NCBI GenBank assembly: GCA_016180805.1
Contig: JACPAM010000108.1
Coordinates: 1-32,781 of the forward strand
DNA from: Deltaproteobacteria bacterium
GTDB taxonomy: Bacteria; Desulfobacterota; Binatia; UBA9968
Length of the DNA: 32,781 nt
Reading direction: 5' to 3'
Part shown: piece by piece, positions 20,786 through 29,539 of the stretch
Layout: each line of letters begins with the position of its first letter
How positions within the stretch are numbered: the first letter of the stretch is position 1
Made by a program: the position numbers and the translations under genes
Notes under the pieces: generated by a model
Seen by the model: the letters and a program-made list of their open reading frames with translations, nothing else
Told to the model about the DNA's origin: nothing
Databases searched by the model: none

Positions 20786-20894
20786 AGCAACGGCGCTCCG
20801 GTTTTTGCAAGATGACCGTGCCACGTTCCCGGAGCTTTTCCGGCCGTAAAGTGTCAAAGGGACCGGGCATCCGGCCATGAGGAGAGCGACGGCG

Positions 20895-21839
20895 ATGATC
20901 GACGCACACGTCCACCTCGCAGCCCTTCCGGAAGGCGATAACGGCTGCTATCTCTCGCCAAGAATGTTACGCCATCCGCTCTTGCGCTTCTTGGCCTGGA
21001 GGCTCGGCTTGGACCTTCGGAACCCAACGCTGGCCAACGCCGTTTATTTGGAGCGGCTGAGAGGGGAGCTTGCCCGCTCCGCGAAGGTCCAAAGGGCAGT
21101 CCTCCTCGGGATGGACGGAGTCTATGACGATCGGGGGACCCTTGACCTCGGGCGGACGGATTTTCTCATTTCCAACCGCTACGTTCTTGAGGTCGCCAAA
21201 AGATACCCGGAGGAATTTCTTGCCGGAGTCTCGATCAATCCTCGGCGTCGGGACGCTTTGAACGAGCTTGATCGCTGCGCGAGCGCAGGAGCGGTCCTGG
21301 TGAAAGTGCTTCCCAATTCCCAGTGCTTCGATCCATCCGAAAGCCGCCACATCCCTTTTTACCGCGCCCTCGCCAGATACCGTATGCCCCTGTTAAGCCA
21401 TGTCGGATATGAGTTCAGCCTGATGGGAAAAGACCAATCGGCTGGGGACCCCGCACGCCTGCGCGTGGCACTGGATGAAGGAGTCTACGTGATCGCGGCC
21501 CACGCCTGCAGTTACGGCCTGCTCGTCCGCGAACCCTATTTCAAAGTCCTCAAAGAGTTCGTAAGGGCCTACCCGAACTTCTACGCCGACGCCTCCGCAC
21601 TGACCCTGCCGAACCGATCCCGTATGCTCTTTCTCCTGCGCCGATGCCCGGAGCTATACGACCGCCTGCTCTTCGGCACGGATTACCCGCTTCCGGTTTT
21701 TCCCTGCCCCGTTGTAGGCAAAAATTTTACCAAGGTGACACGAGCTAGGAACAGTTTTGATCGCCACGCGCTCGTGCTTGAAAGCCTGGGGATTCGCTGC
21801 ATGGATTTTTCCGTGCTCCTGGCGAAAATCAGGCCATAG
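20895..21839 (+). CDS. Amidohydrolase-2-type TIM-barrel metal-dependent hydrolase
   Basis: MIDAHVHLAALPEGD, HVGYEFS, AAHACSYG and LLFGTDYPLPVFPCP metal-site motifs. Confidence 0.85.
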   Translation: MIDAHVHLAALPEGDNGCYLSPRMLRHPLLRFLAWRLGLDLRNPTLANAVYLERLRGELARSAKVQRAVLLGMDGVYDDRGTLDLGRTDFLISNRYVLEVAKRYPEEFLAGVSINPRRRDALNELDRCASAGAVLVKVLPNSQCFDPSESRHIPFYRALARYRMPLLSHVGYEFSLMGKDQSAGDPARLRVALDEGVYVIAAHACSYGLLVREPYFKVLKEFVRAYPNFYADASALTLPNRSRMLFLLRRCPELYDRLLFGTDYPLPVFPCPVVGKNFTKVTRARNSFDRHALVLESLGIRCMDFSVLLAKIRP

Positions 21840-22109
21840 CAGTCTACCTAAGCAGATGATTTGCCGCTGCCAAAGCCTTTAGGCACCTCACCCGTTGAGT
21901 TGATTAACCCTCTAGACGGATCTCCCTTTGCGTCCCCAGGGTCGAACCACCGGAGTTTCATAATGGCGTGAATACGCAACGGAATCTGACCGCTCGCCAA
22001 CTTACCGGCGGAACTATTCTCGTGGCATCCGTTTTGCTCCAAGGCCGCTTGGGGGCTAACGAAAGCAATAGCCGCCCATCGAATCAAAGCTAAGAAGGGA
22101 GGCAGGACC

Positions 22110-22829
22110 ATGGGTACCATCGAAATTCACACTTTCAAGAAGGCACCGACCGGAAGTTGGCCTGGCAGAATCCTTGCGGTGCTCGCCCTTGCGCTGTTCG
22201 CTCCGGGCTGTGCTGTGACAGCTCCGGTCCTTCCGGTGAGCGCTGAGACGGTCAGCGCTGGATTTCCACAGGAAGGGACCAACTGGGTGTACTCCTCGAA
22301 GACCCACGTGGGAGCGAGGACGACCATGACCTTCACTGCTTTAGGGGAAACGACGTTCAACGGGAAAGTTTACTACCGTGTTGGCGCGGGCCTAGATGAT
22401 CTCCTCTACGACAAACCGACGGGGAACCTGGGTGCCAGCCTTCGCATGGGCAAGGAAGTAATGACCATGGCGCCCCACGACGGCACGTTCGCTTTCCCTC
22501 TGTACGTAGGCAAGTCATGGGTCGCACGGTATGCCTTTCATGACCGAATCCGTGGATTTAGCCATGACCCCGTCGAGGTTAACTGGAAGGTTGAAGAGTA
22601 CGAGGAGGTGACGGTTCCCGCCGGCACCTTCAAGGCCTTCAAACTTAAATCTTCCATTGCCCCGGCCAACGCGTTCACGACCCTCTGGTATGCCCCGGAG
22701 CTTCACCTCATGGTCAAGCGAATCGATGAGAGAACCGCGCGCCATCCGCTGGGTTATGAGAGGCGGGTCACCGAGATGACGGAGTACCATGCGGCCTCGA
22801 AGCGCATGGCGGGAAAACACAGCATCTAA
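22110..22829 (+). CDS. Putative lipoprotein, function unknown
   Basis: 239 aa. N-terminal hydrophobic segment and lipobox-like LFAPGC; WKVEEYEEVTVPAGTFKAFKLK and LWYAPELHLMVKRI resemble secreted beta-rich proteins. SD gggagg upstream. Confidence 0.75.
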   Translation: MGTIEIHTFKKAPTGSWPGRILAVLALALFAPGCAVTAPVLPVSAETVSAGFPQEGTNWVYSSKTHVGARTTMTFTALGETTFNGKVYYRVGAGLDDLLYDKPTGNLGASLRMGKEVMTMAPHDGTFAFPLYVGKSWVARYAFHDRIRGFSHDPVEVNWKVEEYEEVTVPAGTFKAFKLKSSIAPANAFTTLWYAPELHLMVKRIDERTARHPLGYERRVTEMTEYHAASKRMAGKHSI

Positions 22830-22914
22830 CCCGGGGAGCCTGGATTGAGAAAGCAGGCCAAAATAGGATAGCCTCCCCACCAGATGGAGACGTGAACACC
22901 TTAGGGGAAAGACG

Positions 22915-25900
22915 ATGGCAGACGGGAAATACAGAGAGCTTCTCAAATCTCGCGGTTTTCCTTGCCTCCTGCTGGCGCAGTTCCTCGGCGCCCTGAACGA
23001 CAACCTTTACAAGATGGTTGTCTCGTTGCTCGCCGTCACAGCGGGGATAACCGCGGGCGGACCGAGCGCGCACCTTTCCCTTGTCGGCGCCATCTTCATC
23101 CTGCCGTTTTTCCTTTTTTCGGGTTACGCAGGACACGCCGCCGACGTCGTTAGCAAACGGAACGTTCTGGTGGCCTCGAAGCTGCTTGAAGCCGTGGCCA
23201 TGAGCTTGGGGTTCTTCGCGTTTCTCTCCGGGCGCTTCGAGGCTATGTTGGGTGTGCTCTTTCTCATGGCCCTGCACTCCACCTTCTTTGGTCCGGCCAA
23301 ATACGCGCTTCTGCCCGAAATTCTTTCCGACAAAGATCTATCGCGCGCCAACGGTTTGCTCGAGATGAGCACGTTCTTGGCCATCATCTTCGGGACTTCG
23401 ATCGGTAGCCTCATGTTTGCTGCCTGGAAGGAGCATCTCAGCCTGATCGCCGTGATCCAGATCGCGATTGCCCTCGCTGGCGTTGCGGCCGTCTTCGGCG
23501 TTCCCCGTGTGCCCCCGTCAGGCGCGAAAAAGCCTTTTGCTCCGAATCCTTGGGCCGAAATCGGCGCGGGGCTTCGGCGCCTTTATGGGGATCGGTCCTT
23601 GTGGCTTACCGTAGTCGGGATCTCCTACTTCTGGTTCTTGGGCGCGCTCCTCCAGCTAGACCTCATGCTTTTTGGCAAGGAGCTCATGCAGCTAGACGAC
23701 CTGCGCATCGGGCTGCTGCTAACCTCGCTCGCCATCGGCATCGGCTCCGGGAGTCTCGCGGCGGGACGGCTTTCCGGAGACAAGGTCGAGCTTGCTTTGG
23801 CGCCGCTCGGTTCCATCGGCATCGGCGTCTTTTCCTTACTCTTTGCCTTCTCTGCCTCTTCCTACCTCCGGTCGGCTATTTGCCTTGCTCTATTGGGGTT
23901 CTCCGGAGGTCTTTTCATCGTTCCCCTCAATGCCTTTCTGCAACAGAGAAGCGGACGCGAGGAAAAGGGGCGTCTCATTGCCACCAACAATTTTCTAAAC
24001 ACTGTAGGCATATTGCTTGCGTCCGGCATCCTCTGGCTCCTGCGCGACCTCTTTCAAGTCCAGGCGGATGTAATCATCTTGATTTTTGGACTGCTCACAT
24101 TCGGCGCCACAGCCTACGCTCTGAGCATCCTCCCCGACTTTCTCATCCGCTTTACCCTATGGATGCTCACGCACACGGTCTACAGGATTCGGATTGTCGG
24201 CCAGGAGCATGTCCCCTTCCGCGGCCCCGCGCTCTTGGTGTGCAATCACATCTCTCACGTGGACGCTCTTATCGTCGGCGCCTGCGTGCAACGTTTCATA
24301 CGGTTCATGGTCTATCGACCTTACTACGAGCTTAAGGCGTTGAATTGGCTGTTTCGCCTGATGAAAGCCGTTCCCGTCTCCGGCCGAAACCGACGAGACG
24401 TTGTCGAATCCATCGAGCGAGCCCGCGACGAGCTCGGCCAGGGTCACGTGGTATGCATCTTCGCTGAAGGGGCAATCAGCAGGACCGGAAACCTCCTCCC
24501 GTTTAAGAGAGGCTTCGAGAGGATCATCGAAGGGCTGGACGCCCCGGTCATTCCCGTCTACCTCGACGGCCTATGGGGAAGCATATTTAGCTTCGCCGCG
24601 GGCCGTTTTTTTTGGAAATGGCCGCAGCGCATCCCCTATCCGGTGACGGTGGTCTTCGGAAAACCGCTCGACTCCAAGGTCTCTGCCCGGGATGCCCGCC
24701 AGGCCATCCTGGAGATGGGCAGCGATGTCGTCCGGTACCGGCGGACCCCGCGCGACCTGCTTCATCTCCGGTTCCTCAAGACGGCGAAGCGGCGCTGGTT
24801 CTCCTTTTGCATGGCCGACTCCACGGGCAGACGGCTTCGTTACGGGAGCGTGCTTACGGCAAGCCTGCTTCTTGCCCGCCGGCTACGGGAGAAGGATCCG
24901 GAAGAAGCCATGGTGGGAATCATGCTGCCCGCTTCGGTGGCCGGAGCGCTCGCGAATATCGCCGCTCTTCTGGCGGGTAAGATTCCCGTCAACCTCAACT
25001 TCACCGCAGGCAAAGAGGCCGTGACCTCGGCGATCGAGCAATGCGGGATCAGAACCATCCTCACATCGCGACTTTTCCTCACCAAGGCAAGACTCGAAGA
25101 GATCGAGGGTATGATCTTTCTCGAAGAGATCATAAAAAAAATCCCTACCCGCGAAAAGGTAAAAACCGCGCTGTTCGCGTTGCTGCTCCCGTCTCCTCTC
25201 GTTACGTCCCGCTACTCGGATAAAGAGCAAAACCCGGATTCTCTGGCGACGGTGATCTTTTCCAGCGGAAGCACCGCAGTCCCCAAAGGCGTGATGCTGT
25301 CCCATCACAATCTCCTCTCGAACATCGAGGGAATGGCCCAGCTCTTTTGGGTGACCAAAAAAGACCGGATCATGGGTGTCCTGCCGCTGTTCCATTCCTT
25401 CGGTTTCACCGCGACGCTGTGGTTCCCCCTCGTGGCCGGCTTTGGCGTCGTGTATCACTCCAATCCCACGGACGCGAAAACGATCGGTGAGCTGGTCCAT
25501 AACTACCAGGGCACCATTCTGATCAGCACCCCGACCTTCTATGCGCTCTACACCCGCCAATGTGCGCCCGAACAGTTCGCCACCTTGCGGTACACCATAG
25601 TCGGGGCTGAAAAGCTGCGCGACTCGGTCGCCGCCGCCTTCAAGGAAAAATTCGGCTTGGATCTTCTGGAGGGTTACGGTTGCACCGAGATGGGTCCGGT
25701 GATTTCCGTCAACGTACCCGATATCGAAGAGGGACGCGAGCGCCAAAAGGGACACAAACCCGGTACTGTCGGCCACCCGATTCCGGGAGTTGCGGTCAAA
25801 GTGGTCGATCCGGAAACGCTCGCGCCGCTGGCGAATGGCGCGGAAGGCCTCCTCCTCGTCAAAGGACCCAACCGAATGCTTGGCTATCTCGGCCAACCTG

Positions 25901-26316
25901 AGAAGGACGCAGGGGTCCTGCGCGACGGTTGGTACGTCACCGGGGACATCGCTTCCGTCGATGAGGACGGGTTTATCCGGATAACCGATCGCCTTGTCCG
26001 CTTCAGCAAAATCGCCGGCGAGATGGTTCCCCACATCAAGCTGGAGGAGGCGGTAAACCAGATCGTCGGTCAACCGGGCTGCGCCGTCACCTCGATCCCT
26101 GACGAGCAAAGGGGCGAACGGTTGGTCGTCTTTCACAGCCATGCCGAGATGACATGCGAGGAGATCTGGAGTAGCCTCGGTCACACGGCACTCCCGAAGC
26201 TCTGGATTCCAAGGCCAGAGAACATTCTTTACATCGAGACCCTACCGCTGCTCGGAAGCGGAAAAGTGGATTTTAGAAAGCTAAAGCTTTTGGCCCAGGA
26301 GAGAGACCATGGCTAA
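22915..26316 (+). CDS. aas: LplT-Aas-type fusion: MFS lysophospholipid transporter + PlsC-like acyltransferase + AMP-forming acyl-ACP synthetase
   Basis: 1133 aa. MFS domain (FLGALNDNLYKMVVSLL), acyltransferase NHISHVDALI/FAEGAISRTGNLLPFKRG, AMP-binding FSSGSTAVPKGVMLSHHNLLSNIEG, GYGCTEMGPV, WYVTGDIASVDEDGFIRITDR. Confidence 0.93.
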   Translation: MADGKYRELLKSRGFPCLLLAQFLGALNDNLYKMVVSLLAVTAGITAGGPSAHLSLVGAIFILPFFLFSGYAGHAADVVSKRNVLVASKLLEAVAMSLGFFAFLSGRFEAMLGVLFLMALHSTFFGPAKYALLPEILSDKDLSRANGLLEMSTFLAIIFGTSIGSLMFAAWKEHLSLIAVIQIAIALAGVAAVFGVPRVPPSGAKKPFAPNPWAEIGAGLRRLYGDRSLWLTVVGISYFWFLGALLQLDLMLFGKELMQLDDLRIGLLLTSLAIGIGSGSLAAGRLSGDKVELALAPLGSIGIGVFSLLFAFSASSYLRSAICLALLGFSGGLFIVPLNAFLQQRSGREEKGRLIATNNFLNTVGILLASGILWLLRDLFQVQADVIILIFGLLTFGATAYALSILPDFLIRFTLWMLTHTVYRIRIVGQEHVPFRGPALLVCNHISHVDALIVGACVQRFIRFMVYRPYYELKALNWLFRLMKAVPVSGRNRRDVVESIERARDELGQGHVVCIFAEGAISRTGNLLPFKRGFERIIEGLDAPVIPVYLDGLWGSIFSFAAGRFFWKWPQRIPYPVTVVFGKPLDSKVSARDARQAILEMGSDVVRYRRTPRDLLHLRFLKTAKRRWFSFCMADSTGRRLRYGSVLTASLLLARRLREKDPEEAMVGIMLPASVAGALANIAALLAGKIPVNLNFTAGKEAVTSAIEQCGIRTILTSRLFLTKARLEEIEGMIFLEEIIKKIPTREKVKTALFALLLPSPLVTSRYSDKEQNPDSLATVIFSSGSTAVPKGVMLSHHNLLSNIEGMAQLFWVTKKDRIMGVLPLFHSFGFTATLWFPLVAGFGVVYHSNPTDAKTIGELVHNYQGTILISTPTFYALYTRQCAPEQFATLRYTIVGAEKLRDSVAAAFKEKFGLDLLEGYGCTEMGPVISVNVPDIEEGRERQKGHKPGTVGHPIPGVAVKVVDPETLAPLANGAEGLLLVKGPNRMLGYLGQPEKDAGVLRDGWYVTGDIASVDEDGFIRITDRLVRFSKIAGEMVPHIKLEEAVNQIVGQPGCAVTSIPDEQRGERLVVFHSHAEMTCEEIWSSLGHTALPKLWIPRPENILYIETLPLLGSGKVDFRKLKLLAQERDHG

Positions 26317-27001
26317 AAAAGCGGTCGCTCATCTACAAATCCTGTCGCTCATTTTTTCACTACCCCTATGCGCCTTTTCGTCTTTACTGAAGTCCGTCTT
26401 TGCGGCTGCGCCCGATATAGTCATCATGCACGCAGGGAACAAAAAAATCCCCCTGGAGCCCGAGGACACAAGGGCGATATCGGCCAGGCCGCTGGCCAAG
26501 ACCCGGGATCGGCTCAACGCAAAGTTCAAAAGAGAGATCATTTTCCTCTACAAGATAAAAGCCCCTGAAGGCTCCTCCCTCGTAGGCCGCTACAAACTTG
26601 AAGACGGTCCGTTGCGAATTACCGTCTACGAAATAACCAAAAAACCGGATTCGGCGAGGCAACTCAGAGTCGTGCGGACGAGGTTTTGCCAAAAAGGCGA
26701 GAGCGTCGAGTTTAGAACAGTCACAAAAAAGTTCGATGAACAGGTCTATCTGGTCACGGCGGAAGCCGTGACCTCACAGACCGAACTTAATCCCCATCTC
26801 AGGTACATGAATTCGCAAAACAACGAGATCACGCTTGCTGGGTTTAGCACCAACTGGAATTTGAGCACTCTGCGGGTTCACCTGCTAGGCAAGGAGGAAG
26901 CCGAAAAGAACGAAGTCGAATTCACGAAGGATGCAGACCTATTGGTGAGCCACCTCATCAACCCTCAGTGGATAGTTTCCATTCGCGTCGAGTCGTTGTA
27001 G
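26309..27001 (+). CDS. Exported protein of unknown function
   Basis: 230 aa with N-terminal signal-like segment (LQILSLIFSLPLCAFSSLLKSVFAAAP). Overlaps the end of aas by 8 bp. Confidence 0.75.
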   Translation: MAKKAVAHLQILSLIFSLPLCAFSSLLKSVFAAAPDIVIMHAGNKKIPLEPEDTRAISARPLAKTRDRLNAKFKREIIFLYKIKAPEGSSLVGRYKLEDGPLRITVYEITKKPDSARQLRVVRTRFCQKGESVEFRTVTKKFDEQVYLVTAEAVTSQTELNPHLRYMNSQNNEITLAGFSTNWNLSTLRVHLLGKEEAEKNEVEFTKDADLLVSHLINPQWIVSIRVESL

Positions 27002-27007
27002 AGGGTT

Positions 27008-27124
27008 ATGTTGGCTCGCGATCCTTTTCCCCCGCTCCTGTTGCTCGTGGGCCTGGCGCCCATCTTCATCTGGTCGGCCATCAATCCTCGAGACCCGCTC
27101 ACGTGGTGTAAGGCAGCAGGATGA
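27008..27124 (+). CDS. Small 38-aa membrane protein ORF, translationally coupled to plsY
   Basis: MLARDPFPPLLLLVGLAPIFIWSAINPRDPLTWCKAAG*. Stop overlaps the plsY start (ATGA); one TM segment. Too short for the supplied ORF track. Confidence 0.45.
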   Translation: MLARDPFPPLLLLVGLAPIFIWSAINPRDPLTWCKAAG

Positions 27125-27741
27125 ACTTTACGGCCGGAGAAATCACTCTGCTCGTCGCTAGCTACGCTCTGGGTTGCTGCTGTGCGGGTTACTACCTTGT
27201 CCGTTTCCGAAGCGGTCGGGATATTCGAGAACACGGTAGCGGCAGCGCAGGGGCCACCAATGTCGCAAGGGAGCTCGGTGTTGCAGGCTTTGCCCTCACC
27301 TTTCTTGTGGATCTTGCGAAAGGAGCCTTAGCCGTCTGGAGTGCGACCTATTTCGGCCTTGAACCGGATAAAGCCGTGCTCGCAATGCTTGCGGTGGTCG
27401 CAGGGCACATCTGGCCCGCGCAGCTACGTTTTCACGGAGGAAAGGGGATAGCGACCGCAATCGGGGCTATCCTCGTGTTTGATTATCGGCTCGCCTTGGG
27501 TGTGTTCTTACTGTCCGGCCTTCTGTTTGCTCTATCGCGAAGGCTGGCGCTTGCAGGATTGGCCGCCGTTGCGGTATCCCCTGTCGTCATGGCCGTTCTC
27601 GGGCGCACGCGTGGCGCCATAGCCGGCACGACGGCGCTTGCCGCCATGATCTTGATCGCACACCGCACAAATATCCGTCGCACCTTGGGAGAGATGCGAT
27701 CCCGGACCAGGCCAAAGCGAGGTCAAACACCGGGCCTGTAG
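27121..27741 (+). CDS. plsY: Glycerol-3-phosphate acyltransferase PlsY
   Basis: GCCCAGYYLVRFRSGRDIREHGSGSAGATNVAR, VAGHIWPAQLRFHGGKGIATAIGA. Confidence 0.93.
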   Translation: MNFTAGEITLLVASYALGCCCAGYYLVRFRSGRDIREHGSGSAGATNVARELGVAGFALTFLVDLAKGALAVWSATYFGLEPDKAVLAMLAVVAGHIWPAQLRFHGGKGIATAIGAILVFDYRLALGVFLLSGLLFALSRRLALAGLAAVAVSPVVMAVLGRTRGAIAGTTALAAMILIAHRTNIRRTLGEMRSRTRPKRGQTPGL

Positions 27742-27752
27742 GAGGTCTTCAC

Positions 27753-29366
27753 ATGCGCCTGGCACCTGCCCTGACGTTCAAGATAGCATCTGAGGAAGGG
27801 GAATTTGACCAAATTCACAGGCTCAACTACGCCACCTTCGTACAAGAAATTCCGCAGCACGAGCCAAGCCTGAATGAGAAGCTGGTCGATAAATTCCACG
27901 GCGAGAACAAATACATCATCTGTCTGCGGAACCACCTAGTCATCGGTATGATTGCGGTCCGCGGCAAAAGGCCATTCTCACTGGACGAGAAGCTCGAGAA
28001 CCTGGACACCTATTTACCTCGCGGACGCTCCGTCTGCGAACTCCGCCTGCTCTCCGTGGAAAGAAACCACCGCACCGGCGTCGTTTTGAGGGGACTCCTC
28101 GAGCACATGTACCAGCATTGCAGGGGCCTGGGCTACAACCTCGCTGTCATTTCCGGTACCGTTCGCCAACAAAAGCTGTATCGGCATCTGGGCTTCGTTC
28201 CTTTCGGTCCCTTGGTCGGAACCCCCGAGGCCAGCTATCAACCGATGTACTTGACCCTCGAGAGTTTCGTGGGCAAGGCTTCCAGCCTATTCCGGCGGTC
28301 ATCGCGATCCACGACCGCACAATCCTCCGTAATCCTTTTACCGGGACCCGTCAGCATCAGACCGGACGTTCGACGGGCCTTGAGCGATCATCCCGTTTCG
28401 CATCGATCGGTGAGCTTTGCCGAGGACTTCAAGCAGACCAAACAAGCCCTTTGCGCCCTTGTCGGATCTCGTAACGTGGAGATCTTTATGGGTTCGGGAA
28501 CACTCGCGAACGACGTCATCGCCGCACAGATGTCTCTGGATCCTAAACCCGGTCTTATCCTCAGCAACGGGGAATTTGGCGAGCGGCTGATAGACCACGC
28601 ATCCCGGTTTGGTCTCTCTTTTGAGGCCCTCCGATATGACTGGGGTCGTCCCTTTGATCCCGACGACATCAAGCGTTGCCTTGATCGAACCCCGAGCATC
28701 GAATGGCTGTGGGCGGTCCATTGCGAGAGCTCGACCGGGCTTCTCAACAATCTGTCCATGTTAAAGGGGCTTTGCGCTAAAAAGGGCATACGGCTCTGCC
28801 TCGATTGCATCAGCTCCGTGGGCACAGTTCCTCTGGATCTGAGTGACGTCCATCTCGCCTCCGGAGTCAGCGGCAAAGGCCTCGCCGCGTTTTCAGGGCT
28901 CTCGATGGTATTTTATAATCACACCGTCCGCCCAGCGGCCGAGAGGTTGCCCAGGTACCTAGACCTGGGTCTCTACGCGAGCAACGACGGCATACCTTTT
29001 ACAGTTTCGTCAAACCTCGTCCACGCGCTGCAAAAATCCCTGACGGATTTCCAGCCCGAGACCCATTTTAAAAACCTCCAGGATCTCTCACGCTGGCTGA
29101 GGTCAACTCTTCACAGCATGGGGTTTCGTCTTGTGACGCGCGACGAACACGCCTCCCCGGCCATCATCGCGATCGCTCTGCGCGAGGAAATCCAGTCGGA
29201 GAATTTAGGGAGCCAGCTCGAGGAGGCCGGATACTTCCTGAGCTACAAAAGCCAATACCTGATCAATCGCAACTGGATACAAATATGCCTCATGGGAGAA
29301 TGCTCTCGGGAAAAACTTGCTCCCCTGCTCGACCTGCTGTGGCAACTCTATCCTCTTGCGCCGTAG
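27753..29366 (+). CDS. Fusion: N-terminal GNAT/N-acyl-amino-acid-synthase-like domain + class V PLP aminotransferase
   Basis: N-terminal ~175 aa GNAT-like (CELRLLSVERNHRTGVVLRGLLEHMYQHCRGLGYNLAVISGTVRQQKLYRHLGFVPFG). C-terminal class V aminotransferase (LLPGPVSIRPDVRRALSDHPVSHRSVSF, GSGTLANDVIAAQM, DCISSVGTVPLD, SGVSGKGLAAFSGLSMVF). Confidence 0.85.
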   Translation: MRLAPALTFKIASEEGEFDQIHRLNYATFVQEIPQHEPSLNEKLVDKFHGENKYIICLRNHLVIGMIAVRGKRPFSLDEKLENLDTYLPRGRSVCELRLLSVERNHRTGVVLRGLLEHMYQHCRGLGYNLAVISGTVRQQKLYRHLGFVPFGPLVGTPEASYQPMYLTLESFVGKASSLFRRSSRSTTAQSSVILLPGPVSIRPDVRRALSDHPVSHRSVSFAEDFKQTKQALCALVGSRNVEIFMGSGTLANDVIAAQMSLDPKPGLILSNGEFGERLIDHASRFGLSFEALRYDWGRPFDPDDIKRCLDRTPSIEWLWAVHCESSTGLLNNLSMLKGLCAKKGIRLCLDCISSVGTVPLDLSDVHLASGVSGKGLAAFSGLSMVFYNHTVRPAAERLPRYLDLGLYASNDGIPFTVSSNLVHALQKSLTDFQPETHFKNLQDLSRWLRSTLHSMGFRLVTRDEHASPAIIAIALREEIQSENLGSQLEEAGYFLSYKSQYLINRNWIQICLMGECSREKLAPLLDLLWQLYPLAP

Positions 29367-29539
29367 GCAGCCTCTGCCAGCATCCGATCAGGTCATTGTC
29401 GTCGTCAAGAACGGAGTCAAAAGGCACGGGCCAGAAAAGCGAACGCGCACGGGCACGAATGAGTTCAACGCGCGTATTCGGGGAAAAGTTGCAAGTCGAT
29501 GCTATGCGTGTTAGAAGCATAACTCTTTGGGAGGTGCGA

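Noticed and set aside
20803-20832. Possible sigma54 promoter on the minus strand (TGGCACGGTCATCTTGCA)
   Set aside because: Spacing between the GG and GC elements is 12 rather than the required 10 nt, and it points back into the activator gene.
21900-22000. tRNA-like T-arm (ggtggttcgaccctgg on the minus strand)
   Set aside because: No acceptor stem, anticodon arm or full cloverleaf could be found around it.
24883-26184. 433-aa minus-strand ORF antisense to aas
   Set aside because: Shadow ORF opposite the AMP-binding domain; no recognisable motifs.
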